Below, in pieces: positions 15,550 through 24,255 of a DNA stretch of 64,000 nt. This DNA comes from Halomonas halophila (lineage in GTDB: Bacteria > Pseudomonadota > Gammaproteobacteria > Pseudomonadales > Halomonadaceae): NCBI RefSeq assembly GCF_030406665.1, contig NZ_CP129121.1, forward strand, positions 1,178,001 to 1,242,000, in the 5' to 3' direction. A program made the position numbers and the translations under genes. Below the pieces are notes generated by a model. The model was not told where the DNA came from and did no database searches. It worked only from the letters and a program-made list of their open reading frames with translations. How positions within the stretch are numbered: position 1 is the first letter of the stretch; each line of letters starts with the position of its first letter.

Positions 15550-16776
15550 TTAACGTGCCTGGGCTTTGGGGGCCGGAAGAAAGCTCGTGCCGTCGTCCAT
15601 GGGTGCCAGGCCGAGGTGTGCGGCCAGGCTCTGGCCGATGTCGGCAAAGCTCTCGCGGATGCCCAGCGAGCCGGGCGCGAGGCCGGCGCCGCTGGCCAGC
15701 ACCGGGATGTGCTCGCGGGTGTGATCGCTGCCGGGCCAGGTCGGGTCGCAGCCGTGGTCGGCGGTGAGGATCAGCAGGTCGTCGTCCTCGAGGCGCGCCA
15801 GCAGCTCGGGCAGGCGGGCGTCGAAGGCCTCCAGGGCGGCGGCGTAGCCGGCCACGTCGCGGCGGTGGCCGTAGACCATGTCGAAGTCGACGAAGTTGGT
15901 CATGATCAGCGAGCGGTCGCCGGCCTCGGCCATCGCGTCCAGGGTGGCGTCGAACAGGGCGTCGTGGCCGCTGGCCTTGATGGTGCGCGAGATGCCGCAG
16001 TGGGCGTAGATGTCGGCGATCTTGCCGATCGCCACCACCTGGCCGCCGTCGTCGTGCAGCTTCTGCAGCACCGTGGGCGCGGGCGGCTCGACGCTGTAGT
16101 CGCGGCGGTTGGCGGTGCGGGCGAAGTCGTCGGCGCTCTTGCCCGTGAAGGGGCGCGCGATGACCCGGCCGATGTTGTAGGGCTCGAGCAGCCGGCGGGC
16201 GATCTCGCACAGCGCATAGAGGCGTTCGAGGCCGAAGGCGTCCTCGTGGGTGGCGATCTGGAATACCGAGTCCGCCGAGGTGTAGACGATCGGCTTGCCG
16301 CTGGCGACGTGCTCCTCGCCGAGCCGGGCGATGATCTCGGTGCCGGAGGCGTGGCAGTCGCCGATCACGCCGGGCAGGCCGGCCTCGCGTACCAGCGCCT
16401 CGAGCAGCTCGGGCGGGAAGCTGTGCTCGCGCTCGCTGAAGTAGCCCCACTCGAAGCGCACCGGCACGCCGGCGATCTCCCAGTGGCCGGAGGGCGTGTC
16501 CTTGCCGGAGGAGATTTCCCTGGCCGCGCCGTAGGCGCCGTCGACGCTCTGCGGCGGGGTGATGCCGGCGGCCCAGGCGCCGGTGCTCTCGCGGTGGGCG
16601 TGGAACAGCCCCAGCCGGCCGAGGTTCGGCAGCGCGAGCGGGCCGCGGGAGGTCGCGTCGGCGCATTCCCGGGCGATATGGCCCAGGGTGTCGGCGCCGG
16701 CGTCGCCGAAGGTCTCGGCGTCCGGTGTGGCGCCGAGGCCGAAGGAATCGAGAACGAGCACGATGGCGCGGGTCAT
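15550..16776 (-). CDS. deoB: Phosphopentomutase
   Basis: 408 residues of the alkaline-phosphatase superfamily. It converts (deoxy)ribose-1-phosphate to the 5-phosphate, the step between the phosphorylases and DeoC. Metal-site elements are visible: VLVLDSFGLGATPDAETFGD at the start, then GKDTPSGHWEIAG with the phosphorylatable Thr, and ILTADHGCDPTWPGSDHTRE near the end. The length is as in E. coli. Its start overlaps the deoA stop by 4 bp. Confidence 0.95.
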   Translation of the reverse strand: MTRAIVLVLDSFGLGATPDAETFGDAGADTLGHIARECADATSRGPLALPNLGRLGLFHAHRESTGAWAAGITPPQSVDGAYGAAREISSGKDTPSGHWEIAGVPVRFEWGYFSEREHSFPPELLEALVREAGLPGVIGDCHASGTEIIARLGEEHVASGKPIVYTSADSVFQIATHEDAFGLERLYALCEIARRLLEPYNIGRVIARPFTGKSADDFARTANRRDYSVEPPAPTVLQKLHDDGGQVVAIGKIADIYAHCGISRTIKASGHDALFDATLDAMAEAGDRSLIMTNFVDFDMVYGHRRDVAGYAAALEAFDARLPELLARLEDDDLLILTADHGCDPTWPGSDHTREHIPVLASGAGLAPGSLGIRESFADIGQSLAAHLGLAPMDDGTSFLPAPKAQAR

Positions 16777-18101
16777 GGGGCCTCCCGACGGATGGTGTCC
16801 TGAATCAGTGGTGGCGCGGGGCAGGGCGCGTCGCTCAGCGTGAGGGCGTCGTGCAGCCGGGCCTCGGCGCGCTCGGCGTCGGCCTCGCGGCGGGCGTGGA
16901 TGCGCGCCAGCGGCTGGCCGGCGGCGATGGCCGCGCCCAGCTCGGCGATGTCGGTCAGGCCGACGGCCGGGTCGATGGCGTCCGCCGGATGACGGCGTCC
17001 GCCGCCGAGCTCGACCACCGCCATGCCCACGGCCCGGGTGTCGATGGCGCCGAGATGGCCCGCGCGCGCGGCGCGGACCTCGCGCACCACCGGCGCGGCG
17101 GGCAGGTGGGCGTCGGCGCGCTCGAGCAGGTCGCTCGGCCCGCCGAGGCCGGCCACCATGCGCGCGAAGCGCTCGGCGGCGGCGCCGGAGGCCAGCCGCT
17201 CGTCGAGCCGGGCGAAGGCCGCGTCGCGGTCGGCGGCGAGACCGCCGGCCAGCAGCATCTCTGCGGCCAGGGTGCGGGTGACCTCGAGCAGGCGGCCGCC
17301 CCGGCGCTCGCCGGTCAGCACCGCCAGCGCCTCGCGCACCTCCACGGCGTTGCCGGCGCAGGGCGCCAGCGGCTGGCTCATGTCGGTCAGCAGCGCGGTG
17401 GTCGGCGTGCCGGCGCGGCTGGCCACCGTGGCGATGGCTTCGGCCAGCTCGCGGGAGGCGGCCGGCGTCGGCATGAAGGCGCCGCTGCCGACCTTGACGT
17501 CCATCACCAGGGCGTCAAGGCCGCAGGCGAGCTTCTTGCCCAGGATCGAGGCCACGATCAGCGGCAGCGATTCCACGGTGGCGGTGACGTCGCGCACCGC
17601 GTAGAGGCGCTTGTCGGCCGGTGCCAGGCTGCCGGTCTGGCCGATGATCGCCACGCCCGCATCCTTCACCAGGCGGCGGAAGGTGGCGGTGTCCGGGGTG
17701 ACCGAGTAGCCGGGGATGGCCTCGAGCTTGTCGAGGGTGCCGCCGGTGTGGCCGAGGCCGCGGCCGGAGATCATCGGCACGTGGCCGCCGCAGGCGGCGA
17801 CCCAGGGGCCGAGCACCAGCGAGACCAGATCGCCGACGCCGCCGGTGGAGTGCTTGTCGAGCACCGGGCCGGGCAGGTCGAGCCCGGTCCAGTCGAGCAC
17901 CTCGCCGGAGTCGCGGGTGGCCTCGGTGAGCGCCACCGTCTCGGCGTCGTCCATGCCCTGCAGGTAGATGGCCATGGCCAGTGCGCCGACCTGGGCATCC
18001 GACAGGCGGCCGTCGGCGATGCCGGAAACCAGCTCGCGGATGGCGTCGGGCGGCAGCGGCCGCCCGTCGCGCTTGGCGCGGATGGCTTCCTGGGGAAGCA
18101 T
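16773..18101 (-). CDS. deoA: Thymidine phosphorylase
   Basis: 442 residues. It converts thymidine and phosphate to thymine and deoxyribose-1-phosphate. Motifs include LDKHSTGGVGDLVSLVLGPW (phosphate binding), MISGRGLGHTGGTLDKLEAI (the family signature) and ALVMDVKVGSGAFMP. It shares 1 base with the deoC stop upstream (TGATG) and 4 with the deoB start downstream, so the deoCAB block is tightly coupled. The start at 18101 gives the normal family length; the long frame upstream of it is a shadow of deoC and nupC. Confidence 0.95.
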   Translation of the reverse strand: MLPQEAIRAKRDGRPLPPDAIRELVSGIADGRLSDAQVGALAMAIYLQGMDDAETVALTEATRDSGEVLDWTGLDLPGPVLDKHSTGGVGDLVSLVLGPWVAACGGHVPMISGRGLGHTGGTLDKLEAIPGYSVTPDTATFRRLVKDAGVAIIGQTGSLAPADKRLYAVRDVTATVESLPLIVASILGKKLACGLDALVMDVKVGSGAFMPTPAASRELAEAIATVASRAGTPTTALLTDMSQPLAPCAGNAVEVREALAVLTGERRGGRLLEVTRTLAAEMLLAGGLAADRDAAFARLDERLASGAAAERFARMVAGLGGPSDLLERADAHLPAAPVVREVRAARAGHLGAIDTRAVGMAVVELGGGRRHPADAIDPAVGLTDIAELGAAIAAGQPLARIHARREADAERAEARLHDALTLSDAPCPAPPLIQDTIRREAP

Positions 18102-18883
18102 CAGTAGTCGTCCTCGTCGCCGTCGGCGGCCGGGGCGTCGAAGGCGCCGAGGTTCATCAGCAGGTCGTCGAGCAGGCCGGAGGCGCCGAAGCGGAAGTGG
18201 GCCGGGGAGATCCAGCCGGCGCCCATGATGCGCTCGGCGAGCTCCAGGTAGGCCGCGGCATCCTCGGTGGTGCGCACGCCGCCGGCGGCCTTGAAGCCGA
18301 TGTCGCGGCCGCTGTCGCGGATCGCCTCGAGCAGGATCTCGGCGGCTTCCAGGGTGGCGTTGACGTCGACCTTGCCGGTGGAAGTCTTGAGGAAGTCGGC
18401 GCCGCCCTCGATGGCCAGTTCGGCGGCGCGGCGGATCAGTGCCGGGTCCTTCAGTTCGCCGGTCTCGAGGATCACCTTGAGGGTGGCGTCGCCGCAGGCG
18501 GCCTTGCTCATCTCGACCAGGTCCTGGCAGACGCCTTCGTCGCCGGCCATCAGCGCGCGGTAGGGGAAGACCACATCGACCTCGTCGGCGCCGGAGGCCA
18601 CGGCCTCGCGGGTGGCGCGGGCGGCGCGCATGACGTCGTCGCCGCCGTCGGGGAAGTTGGTGACGGTGGCGATCTTGACGCTGTCGTTCAGGCGGTGGGC
18701 GGTCAGCGCGCGGCGCGCCGGGACGATGAACTGCGGGTAGATGCAGATCGCCGCCGGGTTGCCCATCGGCGTCTTGGCGCGCTGGCACAGGCCTTCGACG
18801 CTGGCATCGGTGTCGTCGTCGTTGAGGCTGGTGAGGTCGAGCAGCGGCAGGGCCTGGCGGGCAACGCGTTGCAGATCGGTCAT
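18101..18883 (-). CDS. deoC: Deoxyribose-phosphate aldolase
   Basis: 260 residues. It splits 2-deoxyribose-5-phosphate into acetaldehyde and glyceraldehyde-3-phosphate, the last step of the pathway. The Schiff-base lysine lies in DFLKTSTGKV, with the second conserved Lys in GFKAAGGVRT. The start MTDLQRVAR at 18883 has AGGA nine bases upstream and matches the E. coli protein. The C-terminus is acidic (DGDEDDY). It is the first gene after the hairpin behind nupC. Confidence 0.95.
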   Translation of the reverse strand: MTDLQRVARQALPLLDLTSLNDDDTDASVEGLCQRAKTPMGNPAAICIYPQFIVPARRALTAHRLNDSVKIATVTNFPDGGDDVMRAARATREAVASGADEVDVVFPYRALMAGDEGVCQDLVEMSKAACGDATLKVILETGELKDPALIRRAAELAIEGGADFLKTSTGKVDVNATLEAAEILLEAIRDSGRDIGFKAAGGVRTTEDAAAYLELAERIMGAGWISPAHFRFGASGLLDDLLMNLGAFDAPAADGDEDDY

Positions 18884-18922
18884 GTCGTGGTCCTGTAGCA
18901 AAGGGGCCTGTTGAGAAGAATG

Positions 18923-18950
18923 ACACCGCGCCCGACAGGCCGCGGTGTCG
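18923..18950 (-). terminator. Hairpin between nupC and deoC
   Basis: Stem GACACCGCG/CGCGGTGTC just after the nupC stop, followed on the minus strand by ATTCTTCTC. It could partly terminate the nupC transcript so that deoC onwards is read at a different level. The T-run is poor. Confidence 0.55.
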
Positions 18951-18955
18951 CCGGT

Positions 18956-20224
18956 TCATGCCCCGAGGGCGATGAAGAAGCCGGCAAGGGTAGCGGACAT
19001 CAGGTTGGAAAGGGTACCCGCCAGGACGGCCTTGATGCCCAGGCGCGCGATGTCGTGGCGCCGGCTGGGGGCGATGCTGCCGAGGCCGCCGAGCAGGATG
19101 GCGATCGACGACAGGTTGGCGAAGCCACACAGGGCGAAGGACAGGATCGCCGCGGAATGGTCGGAGAGCGCCTCGCCGGTGGCGGCGACCATCTGCTCGC
19201 CGTCCAGGTAGGGGGCGAGGTTGATGTAGGCGACGAACTCGTTGACCACCAGCTTCTGGCCGATGAAGGAGCCGGCCAGGGTGGCTTCGGACCAGGGCAC
19301 GCCGAGCAGGAAGGCCAGCGGCGAGAACAGCCAGCCGAGCAGCAGCTCGAGACTCAGCGACTCCATGCCGAACCAGCCGCCGATGCCGCCCAGGATGCCG
19401 TTGACCAGTGCGATCAGGCCGATGAAGGCGAGCAGCATGGCGCCGACGTTGGCCGCCAGCATCAGGCCGGAGCTGGCGCCCGAGGCGGCGGCATCCAGCA
19501 CGTTGGTGGGATGGTTCTCTTCCTCGTCGAGGCGTTCCTCGGCGGCGGAGACGCTGTCCTCCGGCGTCTCGGTCTCGGGCAGCAGCAGCTTGGCGAACAG
19601 CAGCCCGCCGGGGGCGGCCATGAAGGAGGCGGCGACCAGGTATTCCATGGGAATGCCCAGGGCGGCATAGCCGGCCAGCACCGAGCCGGCCACCGAGGCC
19701 AGGCCGCCGCACATCACCGCGAACAGCTGCGACTGGGTCATCCTGGCGATGAAGGGGCGCACCACCAGCGGCGCTTCGGTCTGGCCGACGAAGATATTGG
19801 CGGTGGCCGAGAGCGATTCGGTGCGCGAGGTGCCGAGCGCCTTCTGCAGGGCGCCGCCGAGCAGGCGGATGATCCACTGCATGATGCCCAGGTAGTAAAG
19901 CACCGCGGTCAGCGAGGAGAAGAAGATGATGACCGGCAGCACCTTGACCGCGAAGATGAAGCCGGAGGCCTCGGCGTTGGCCAGACCGCCGAACACGAAG
20001 TCGATGCCGTCGTTGGCGTAGAGTACCACCTGACTGACGGCATCCGAGACGGTGGCGAGCACCGCCTGACCGGCCGGGACGTAGAGCACGAAGGCGCCGA
20101 TGCCGGCCTGGATGGCGAAAGCGCCGCCCACGGTGCGCAGGCGGATCGCGCGGCGATTGCTGGAGAAGAGCACGGCGATGGCGATCAGCGTCAGCATGCC
20201 GATCAGGCTCATGAGCAAGGTCAT
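18956..20224 (-). CDS. nupC: Concentrative nucleoside transporter (CNT/NupC family)
   Basis: 422 residues, polytopic inner-membrane protein that imports nucleosides with protons or sodium. The family core is visible: FVGQTEAPLVVRPFIARMTQ (the QTEAP motif), then the GGLASVAGSVLAGYAALGIP repeat, and NEFVAYINLAPYL near the C-terminal half. It sits between the outer-membrane porin and the catabolic genes, so the locus covers uptake through to central metabolism. Confidence 0.93.
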   Translation of the reverse strand: MTLLMSLIGMLTLIAIAVLFSSNRRAIRLRTVGGAFAIQAGIGAFVLYVPAGQAVLATVSDAVSQVVLYANDGIDFVFGGLANAEASGFIFAVKVLPVIIFFSSLTAVLYYLGIMQWIIRLLGGALQKALGTSRTESLSATANIFVGQTEAPLVVRPFIARMTQSQLFAVMCGGLASVAGSVLAGYAALGIPMEYLVAASFMAAPGGLLFAKLLLPETETPEDSVSAAEERLDEEENHPTNVLDAAASGASSGLMLAANVGAMLLAFIGLIALVNGILGGIGGWFGMESLSLELLLGWLFSPLAFLLGVPWSEATLAGSFIGQKLVVNEFVAYINLAPYLDGEQMVAATGEALSDHSAAILSFALCGFANLSSIAILLGGLGSIAPSRRHDIARLGIKAVLAGTLSNLMSATLAGFFIALGA

Positions 20225-20302
20225 GGGGATGTCCTTGTGGTTGATGGCCGAGGCGCGCGGGTCGCGCCTCGGGGCCGGCGATGGGTCACGAGGCGCGGGA
20301 GG

Positions 20303-21130
20303 TTACAGGAAGTTGACCTTGACGGTATAGATCATCGCGTTCTGATAGTCGCCGGCGGTGCCCAGCTTGTTGTTCGCGTAGCGGTACTGCACGCCGGTGG
20401 TGATCTCCTCGATGGGGTGCCACCACAGCGCCACGGCGCCGTTGGTGCCCACTTCGCTGGCCGGGCCGTTGACGTAGTTCCTGCGCAGGTACTCGTCGTC
20501 GCGCTCGAAGGTCTGCTCGTGCCAGTTGGTCAGGCTGAAGGCCTCGCCGAAGGCCTCGAAGTCGTAGCCTAGCACCCAGCCGGCCATGTAGCCGTTCTCG
20601 CCGCTGTAGCTGTTGCCGTCGCTCTCGACCCAGGCCTTGCCGATGAACGGCTTGAACCACAGGCCGTTGGCGAAGGTGTGGCGATAGCCGAGGCCGGCGA
20701 TGCGGTCCTGCTCCTCGCTGTCGAAGCCGTAGTCGCGGAAATCGTAGACGTGGAAGTACAGCGAGAAGGGGGTATCGCCGAGGTAGATGTGCGAGGTGAC
20801 CTTGGCGGCGCTGCGGCGGTTGTCGCGGCCGTCTTCCTCGGACATGTCGTTCTGCGGGTTCTCGAAATCGTAGAAGCCGTAGAATTCACCCCAGTCGAAG
20901 CCGACGCCGCCCTCGAGCTCGAGGTAGAAGAAGTCGCCCTTGGCGGCGTTGCTCGCGGTGCGTGCCTCGGTGCCGTCGGACCAGTCGAGGTAGTTGATCG
21001 AGGCGTTGGCGAACGACCACTGGGGGGTGAAGGTCGAGGCGTCGTCGGAGGCGGCGGCGGGCAGGGCGGTGGCGCCCAGCAGCAGGCCGGCCAGTGAGAC
21101 GCGGTGGCAGGGGGCGAGGGAAATCGGCAT
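20303..21130 (-). CDS. tsx: Nucleoside-specific outer-membrane channel (Tsx/OmpK family)
   Basis: 275 residues with a signal peptide (LAGLLLGATALPAAASDDAS, cleavage after AAA). The mature part is a beta barrel ending in VKVNFL with a terminal aromatic-hydrophobic strand. FTPQWSFANASINYLDWSDG and DFFYLELEGGVGFDWGEFYGFYDFEN are typical of the Tsx/OmpK family. The start at 21130 is chosen because the signal peptide begins there. It is the first gene of the nucleoside locus and divergent from the DeoR-type regulator. Confidence 0.88.
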   Translation of the reverse strand: MPISLAPCHRVSLAGLLLGATALPAAASDDASTFTPQWSFANASINYLDWSDGTEARTASNAAKGDFFYLELEGGVGFDWGEFYGFYDFENPQNDMSEEDGRDNRRSAAKVTSHIYLGDTPFSLYFHVYDFRDYGFDSEEQDRIAGLGYRHTFANGLWFKPFIGKAWVESDGNSYSGENGYMAGWVLGYDFEAFGEAFSLTNWHEQTFERDDEYLRRNYVNGPASEVGTNGAVALWWHPIEEITTGVQYRYANNKLGTAGDYQNAMIYTVKVNFL

Positions 21131-21268
21131 GGGGATGGCTTCTCTGAACGTTGTCGATGACGGTTGTTGTCGGGTGAGGTGCCTGGCACGCGGCCAGCCG
21201 TCGCTCACGTCGACGGGGAGATCATGCGCCCGGTCGTGAGGGGCGAACGGGATGGCGAGCGGCGAGCT

Positions 21269-21299
21269 TGTTATTTGAGTAACATGACAATGTTATTTT
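21269..21299. promoter_or_regulatory. Putative DeoR-family operator in the tsx / regulator intergenic region
   Basis: A perfect interrupted palindrome TGTTA-TTTGAG-TAACA (21269-21284) is followed by a second TGTTATTTT half starting at 21291, 22 bp or about two helical turns after the first. E. coli DeoR also recognises a TGTTA...TAACA-type palindrome. The site lies upstream of both the minus-strand tsx operon and the plus-strand regulator gene, so it could control both. Confidence 0.6.
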
Positions 21300-21408
21300 A
21301 ATCACATTTGGCGCCGCAACCCTGCGAAGGGGGGGGGGCGTCAACGCGGAGCACGAGTGCGGCGCCGGCCGCCTCGAGGGATGTGGACAGCACCAGGAGA
21401 GGGATACG

Positions 21409-22125
21409 TTGAACGAACGAAGTGAAGGGCGGCTGATGCGCCTGCAGCATGCGCTGGGGCAGGGCGGCAGCCTGCGTCTGGCCGAGGCGGCGGCCCTGTG
21501 CGGGGTGTCGGAGATGACGATTCGACGCGACCTGGCGGGGTCCGACGGCAGCCTGGCGTTGATCGGCGGGCACCTGATGCTGGCCGGCGACCCGCGTCAT
21601 GCCCCGGTCTACGACCTGGCCGTGCAGCGCGACCGCAACGCCGAGGCCAAGCGGCGGTTGTGCGAGCGGGCGCTGGCCACGCTGGAAGAAGGAGACACTC
21701 TGTTCATCGACTGCGGCACGACCCTTGCGCCGCTGGCGGCCAGCCTGCCCGACGACATGTCGCTGACGGTGGTGACCTATGCGCTGAACATCGCCGAGGC
21801 GGTCAGCAAGCGCCCGGGGGTGCGGTTGTGGCTGCTGGGTGGGGTCTATCATGCCTCGTCGCGTTCGTTCTCCAGCGACGACATGAGCGAGACGATCCGG
21901 GGCTTCGGGATCAACAAGGCGTTCCTGACCGCGGCCGGCGTGGACGAGCGCCAGGGGCTGAGCTGCTTCCACTTCCACGAGGTGGCGCCCAAGCAGGCGG
22001 CGATCGCCACCGCCCAGCGCAGGGTGCTGGTGGTGGATGCCAGCAAGCAGGGCATGGTGCGCCCGGCGCGCTTCGCCGGACTCGAGGAGGTGGATCAGGT
22101 GATCGCCGAGGAAGCGGGCGACTGA
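21409..22125 (+). CDS. deoR: DeoR/GlpR-family transcriptional regulator of nucleoside genes
   Basis: 238 residues. The N-terminal winged helix (LRLAEAAALCGVSEMTIRRD) is the DeoR-family DNA-binding motif. The sugar-phosphate sensor domain (DCGTTLAPLA, then GGVYHASSRSFSSDD and FLTAAGVDERQGLSCFHFHE) follows the DeoRC pattern and presumably senses deoxyribose-5-phosphate. The start is TTG at 21409 with AGGAGAGGG upstream; no ATG fits better. Divergent from tsx-nupC-deoCABD-cdd, so it is most likely their repressor (inference). Confidence 0.87.
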   Translation: MNERSEGRLMRLQHALGQGGSLRLAEAAALCGVSEMTIRRDLAGSDGSLALIGGHLMLAGDPRHAPVYDLAVQRDRNAEAKRRLCERALATLEEGDTLFIDCGTTLAPLAASLPDDMSLTVVTYALNIAEAVSKRPGVRLWLLGGVYHASSRSFSSDDMSETIRGFGINKAFLTAAGVDERQGLSCFHFHEVAPKQAAIATAQRRVLVVDASKQGMVRPARFAGLEEVDQVIAEEAGD

Positions 22126-22233
22126 GAGCGTCTCGAGACTTGCTCGTGGTCAAGGACGAGTGGCGGGAAGTTGCTATGTTGAGGGGGCGGGGAGCGTCCT
22201 CGCATTCACTCTCATCGCCTCGGAGGAGTTGCC

Positions 22234-22914
22234 ATGCGCGCCGCAGATGTCATGACCCCACACGTGATCACCGTGTCGCCGAACAGCGAGGTGCGCGAGA
22301 TTGCCAGCCTGCTGCTGGAGCACGGCATCAGCGCCGTGCCGGTGGTCGACGAGGACGAGCGGGTACTGGGAATCGTCAGCGAGGGCGACCTGATTCGCCG
22401 CGCGGAAGACGAGCGGCGCGACAAGGCCTGGTGGCTGCGCATGTTCGAGGTCAACGACCCCGGCGAGTACGTCAAGACCCATGGCCGCCTGGCCCACGAG
22501 ATCATGACCCGCGAACCGGTTACCATCGATGAGGACAAGCCGGTTCACGAGATCGCGCGCCTGCTCGAGAAGCATCGCATCAAGCGGGTGCCGGTGGTGC
22601 GCGATGGCAGGCTGGTGGGCATCGTCAGCCGGGCCAATCTGCTGCGCGGTTTCTCGGTGGCGGAACCCCGTGCCGCGGCGAGCGTCGAAGACCGCGAGAT
22701 CCGCGATGCGATTCTCCAGGAGGTGGAGCGTCATACCGGGGTGATGGTCGAGCGCCTCAACATCATCGTCAGCGAGGGTGAGATTCAGCTGTGGGGGCTG
22801 GTCGACAGCCAGGAGCAGCGTCTCGCCGTGCAGGTGGCGGCGGAGAACGCGCCCGGCGCCCGCTCGGTGGAGAACCACATCGGCTTCATGCCCCGGGGCA
22901 TGGGCGGCTACTGA
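22234..22914 (+). CDS. CBS-pair and BON domain protein
   Basis: 226 residues. Two CBS motifs (VMTPHVITVSPNSEVREIAS at 6-25 and IMTREPVTIDEDKPVHEIAR at about 90-109) form a Bateman adenine-nucleotide-sensing module. A C-terminal BON domain follows (DAILQEVERHTGVMVERLNI), usually thought to bind membranes or phospholipid. The combination is common but of unclear role. CGGAGGAGTTGCC precedes the start. No operon partner is evident. Confidence 0.85.
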   Translation: MRAADVMTPHVITVSPNSEVREIASLLLEHGISAVPVVDEDERVLGIVSEGDLIRRAEDERRDKAWWLRMFEVNDPGEYVKTHGRLAHEIMTREPVTIDEDKPVHEIARLLEKHRIKRVPVVRDGRLVGIVSRANLLRGFSVAEPRAAASVEDREIRDAILQEVERHTGVMVERLNIIVSEGEIQLWGLVDSQEQRLAVQVAAENAPGARSVENHIGFMPRGMGGY

Positions 22915-23247
22915 GGCCATTGATTCTACAGCGGTTGCTCTGACGGCGACCCGAACGTTCCCTTCCGCGCCGGCGTTATCGCCGGTGCGACACGCTGCGG
23001 CAAATCGTCCCTTTCCTCCTTTCCTCGTTTACTACACAATACGTTCCCCGCGGCCGGACCCTTTCTCGCGCGCCCCATAGCGGCGTTCGCGGGGGTTTGG
23101 CCATGAGTGAGCCGAGCCCTTTCCACGATGGTTAGCCTTTGCTGCGGTCATGGGTCAACCGGCGCAGGACAGGTCTCGGTTTTGTGTAGCGTGCTTGCTA
23201 CAAGTCAGCAGGATTTATCCTGTCGCCAAGCCTGACGAGGTCGAAAC
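22915..23247. other. Intergenic region upstream of cyo operon, with two small palindromes
   Basis: No gene is supported here. Near the cyoA start lie TGTAGC-GTGCTT-GCTACA (23185-23202) and CAGGAT-TT-ATCCTG (23209-23222), both perfect inverted repeats. They are candidates for regulator binding or a 5' leader hairpin of the oxidase operon. No convincing sigma-70 boxes could be fixed by eye. Confidence 0.5.
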
Positions 23248-24252
23248 ATGAATCGAACTCCCCCCCTGCGCAAGCTCGGAGTCTTGCTGCTGGCGGTGTT
23301 GCCCCTGGTGCTGGCAGGGTGCAGCTCGGCGCTGCTGGACCCCAAGGGCCAGATCGGGGAAGAACAGCGAACCCTGATCCTCACGTCCTTCGGTCTGATG
23401 CAGATCGTGGTCATTCCCGTGATCGTGATGACGCTGCTCTTCGCCTGGCGCTATCGCCGCAGTAACCGCGAAGCCTCCTACCGCCCGGATTGGCACCATT
23501 CCAATCTGATCGAGGCGGTCGTGTGGTTCATTCCCTGTGTGATCATCGTGTTCCTGGCCGTGCTGACCTGGTACACCTCGCACAGCCTTGACCCGCACAA
23601 GCCCATCGAGCCGACCGCAGAGCAGCAAGAGCCGATCGAGATCCAGGCGGTATCGCTGGACTGGAAATGGCTGTTCATCTATCCCGAGCAGGGCATCGCC
23701 ACCGTCAACGAGCTGGCCTTCCCCGCGGATACGCCGGTCCGCTTCCGCGTGTCTTCCGGCTCGGTCATGAACGCCTTCTTCATCCCGCGTCTGGGCAGTC
23801 AGATCTATGCCATGGCCGGCATGGACAACGACGTGCACCTGGTCGCCGATGAGCCGGGCGTCTATCCCGGTCGCTCCACCAACTACAGCGGTGCGGGCTT
23901 CTCCGGCATGACCTTCGACGCCCATGTGGGCTCCCAGGAAGACTTCGAGGCCTGGGTGGCCAAGGTCCGCGAGTCGTCCGAGTCCCTGACCTACCCGGCG
24001 GAATACAACGAACTCGCTGCGCCTTCCGAGGACAACGAGATCCAGTATTTCTCCGAGGTATCCCCCTCTCTCTACGAGAGCATCATCAAGAGCTTCCATG
24101 CCGGCGGCGATCACGAGCAGCGCATGGCCCAGTACGCCGACAGCTACGCCGATGGCTTCGGTCACGGCGGTCACGGCGGTGGTCATGGCGACGATCACGG
24201 CGATTCGGCCGAGTCTCACGGCACGCCCATGAGCGCGGAGGCAGCGGAGTAA
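23248..24252 (+). CDS. cyoA: Cytochrome bo3 quinol oxidase subunit II
   Basis: 334 residues. A lipoprotein signal (VLPLVLAGCSSAL, lipobox LAGC) is followed by two transmembrane helices (LTSFGLMQIVVIPVIVMTLL, and one near residues 90-112). A periplasmic cupredoxin-like domain follows (SLDWKWLFIYPEQGIATVNE) that lacks the CuA ligands, as in quinol oxidases. The C-terminal end is unusually His/Gly-rich (FGHGGHGGGHGDDHGD). First gene of cyoABCDE, with 3 bp to cyoB. Confidence 0.94.
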   Translation: MNRTPPLRKLGVLLLAVLPLVLAGCSSALLDPKGQIGEEQRTLILTSFGLMQIVVIPVIVMTLLFAWRYRRSNREASYRPDWHHSNLIEAVVWFIPCVIIVFLAVLTWYTSHSLDPHKPIEPTAEQQEPIEIQAVSLDWKWLFIYPEQGIATVNELAFPADTPVRFRVSSGSVMNAFFIPRLGSQIYAMAGMDNDVHLVADEPGVYPGRSTNYSGAGFSGMTFDAHVGSQEDFEAWVAKVRESSESLTYPAEYNELAAPSEDNEIQYFSEVSPSLYESIIKSFHAGGDHEQRMAQYADSYADGFGHGGHGGGHGDDHGDSAESHGTPMSAEAAE

Positions 24253-24255
24253 ATC

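Noticed and set aside
21329..21340. Run of G bases upstream of the DeoR-type regulator as a phase-variable switch
   Set aside because: It lies in the untranslated leader and not in a coding frame or between -10 and -35 boxes that could be identified, so there is no basis for a switch claim.
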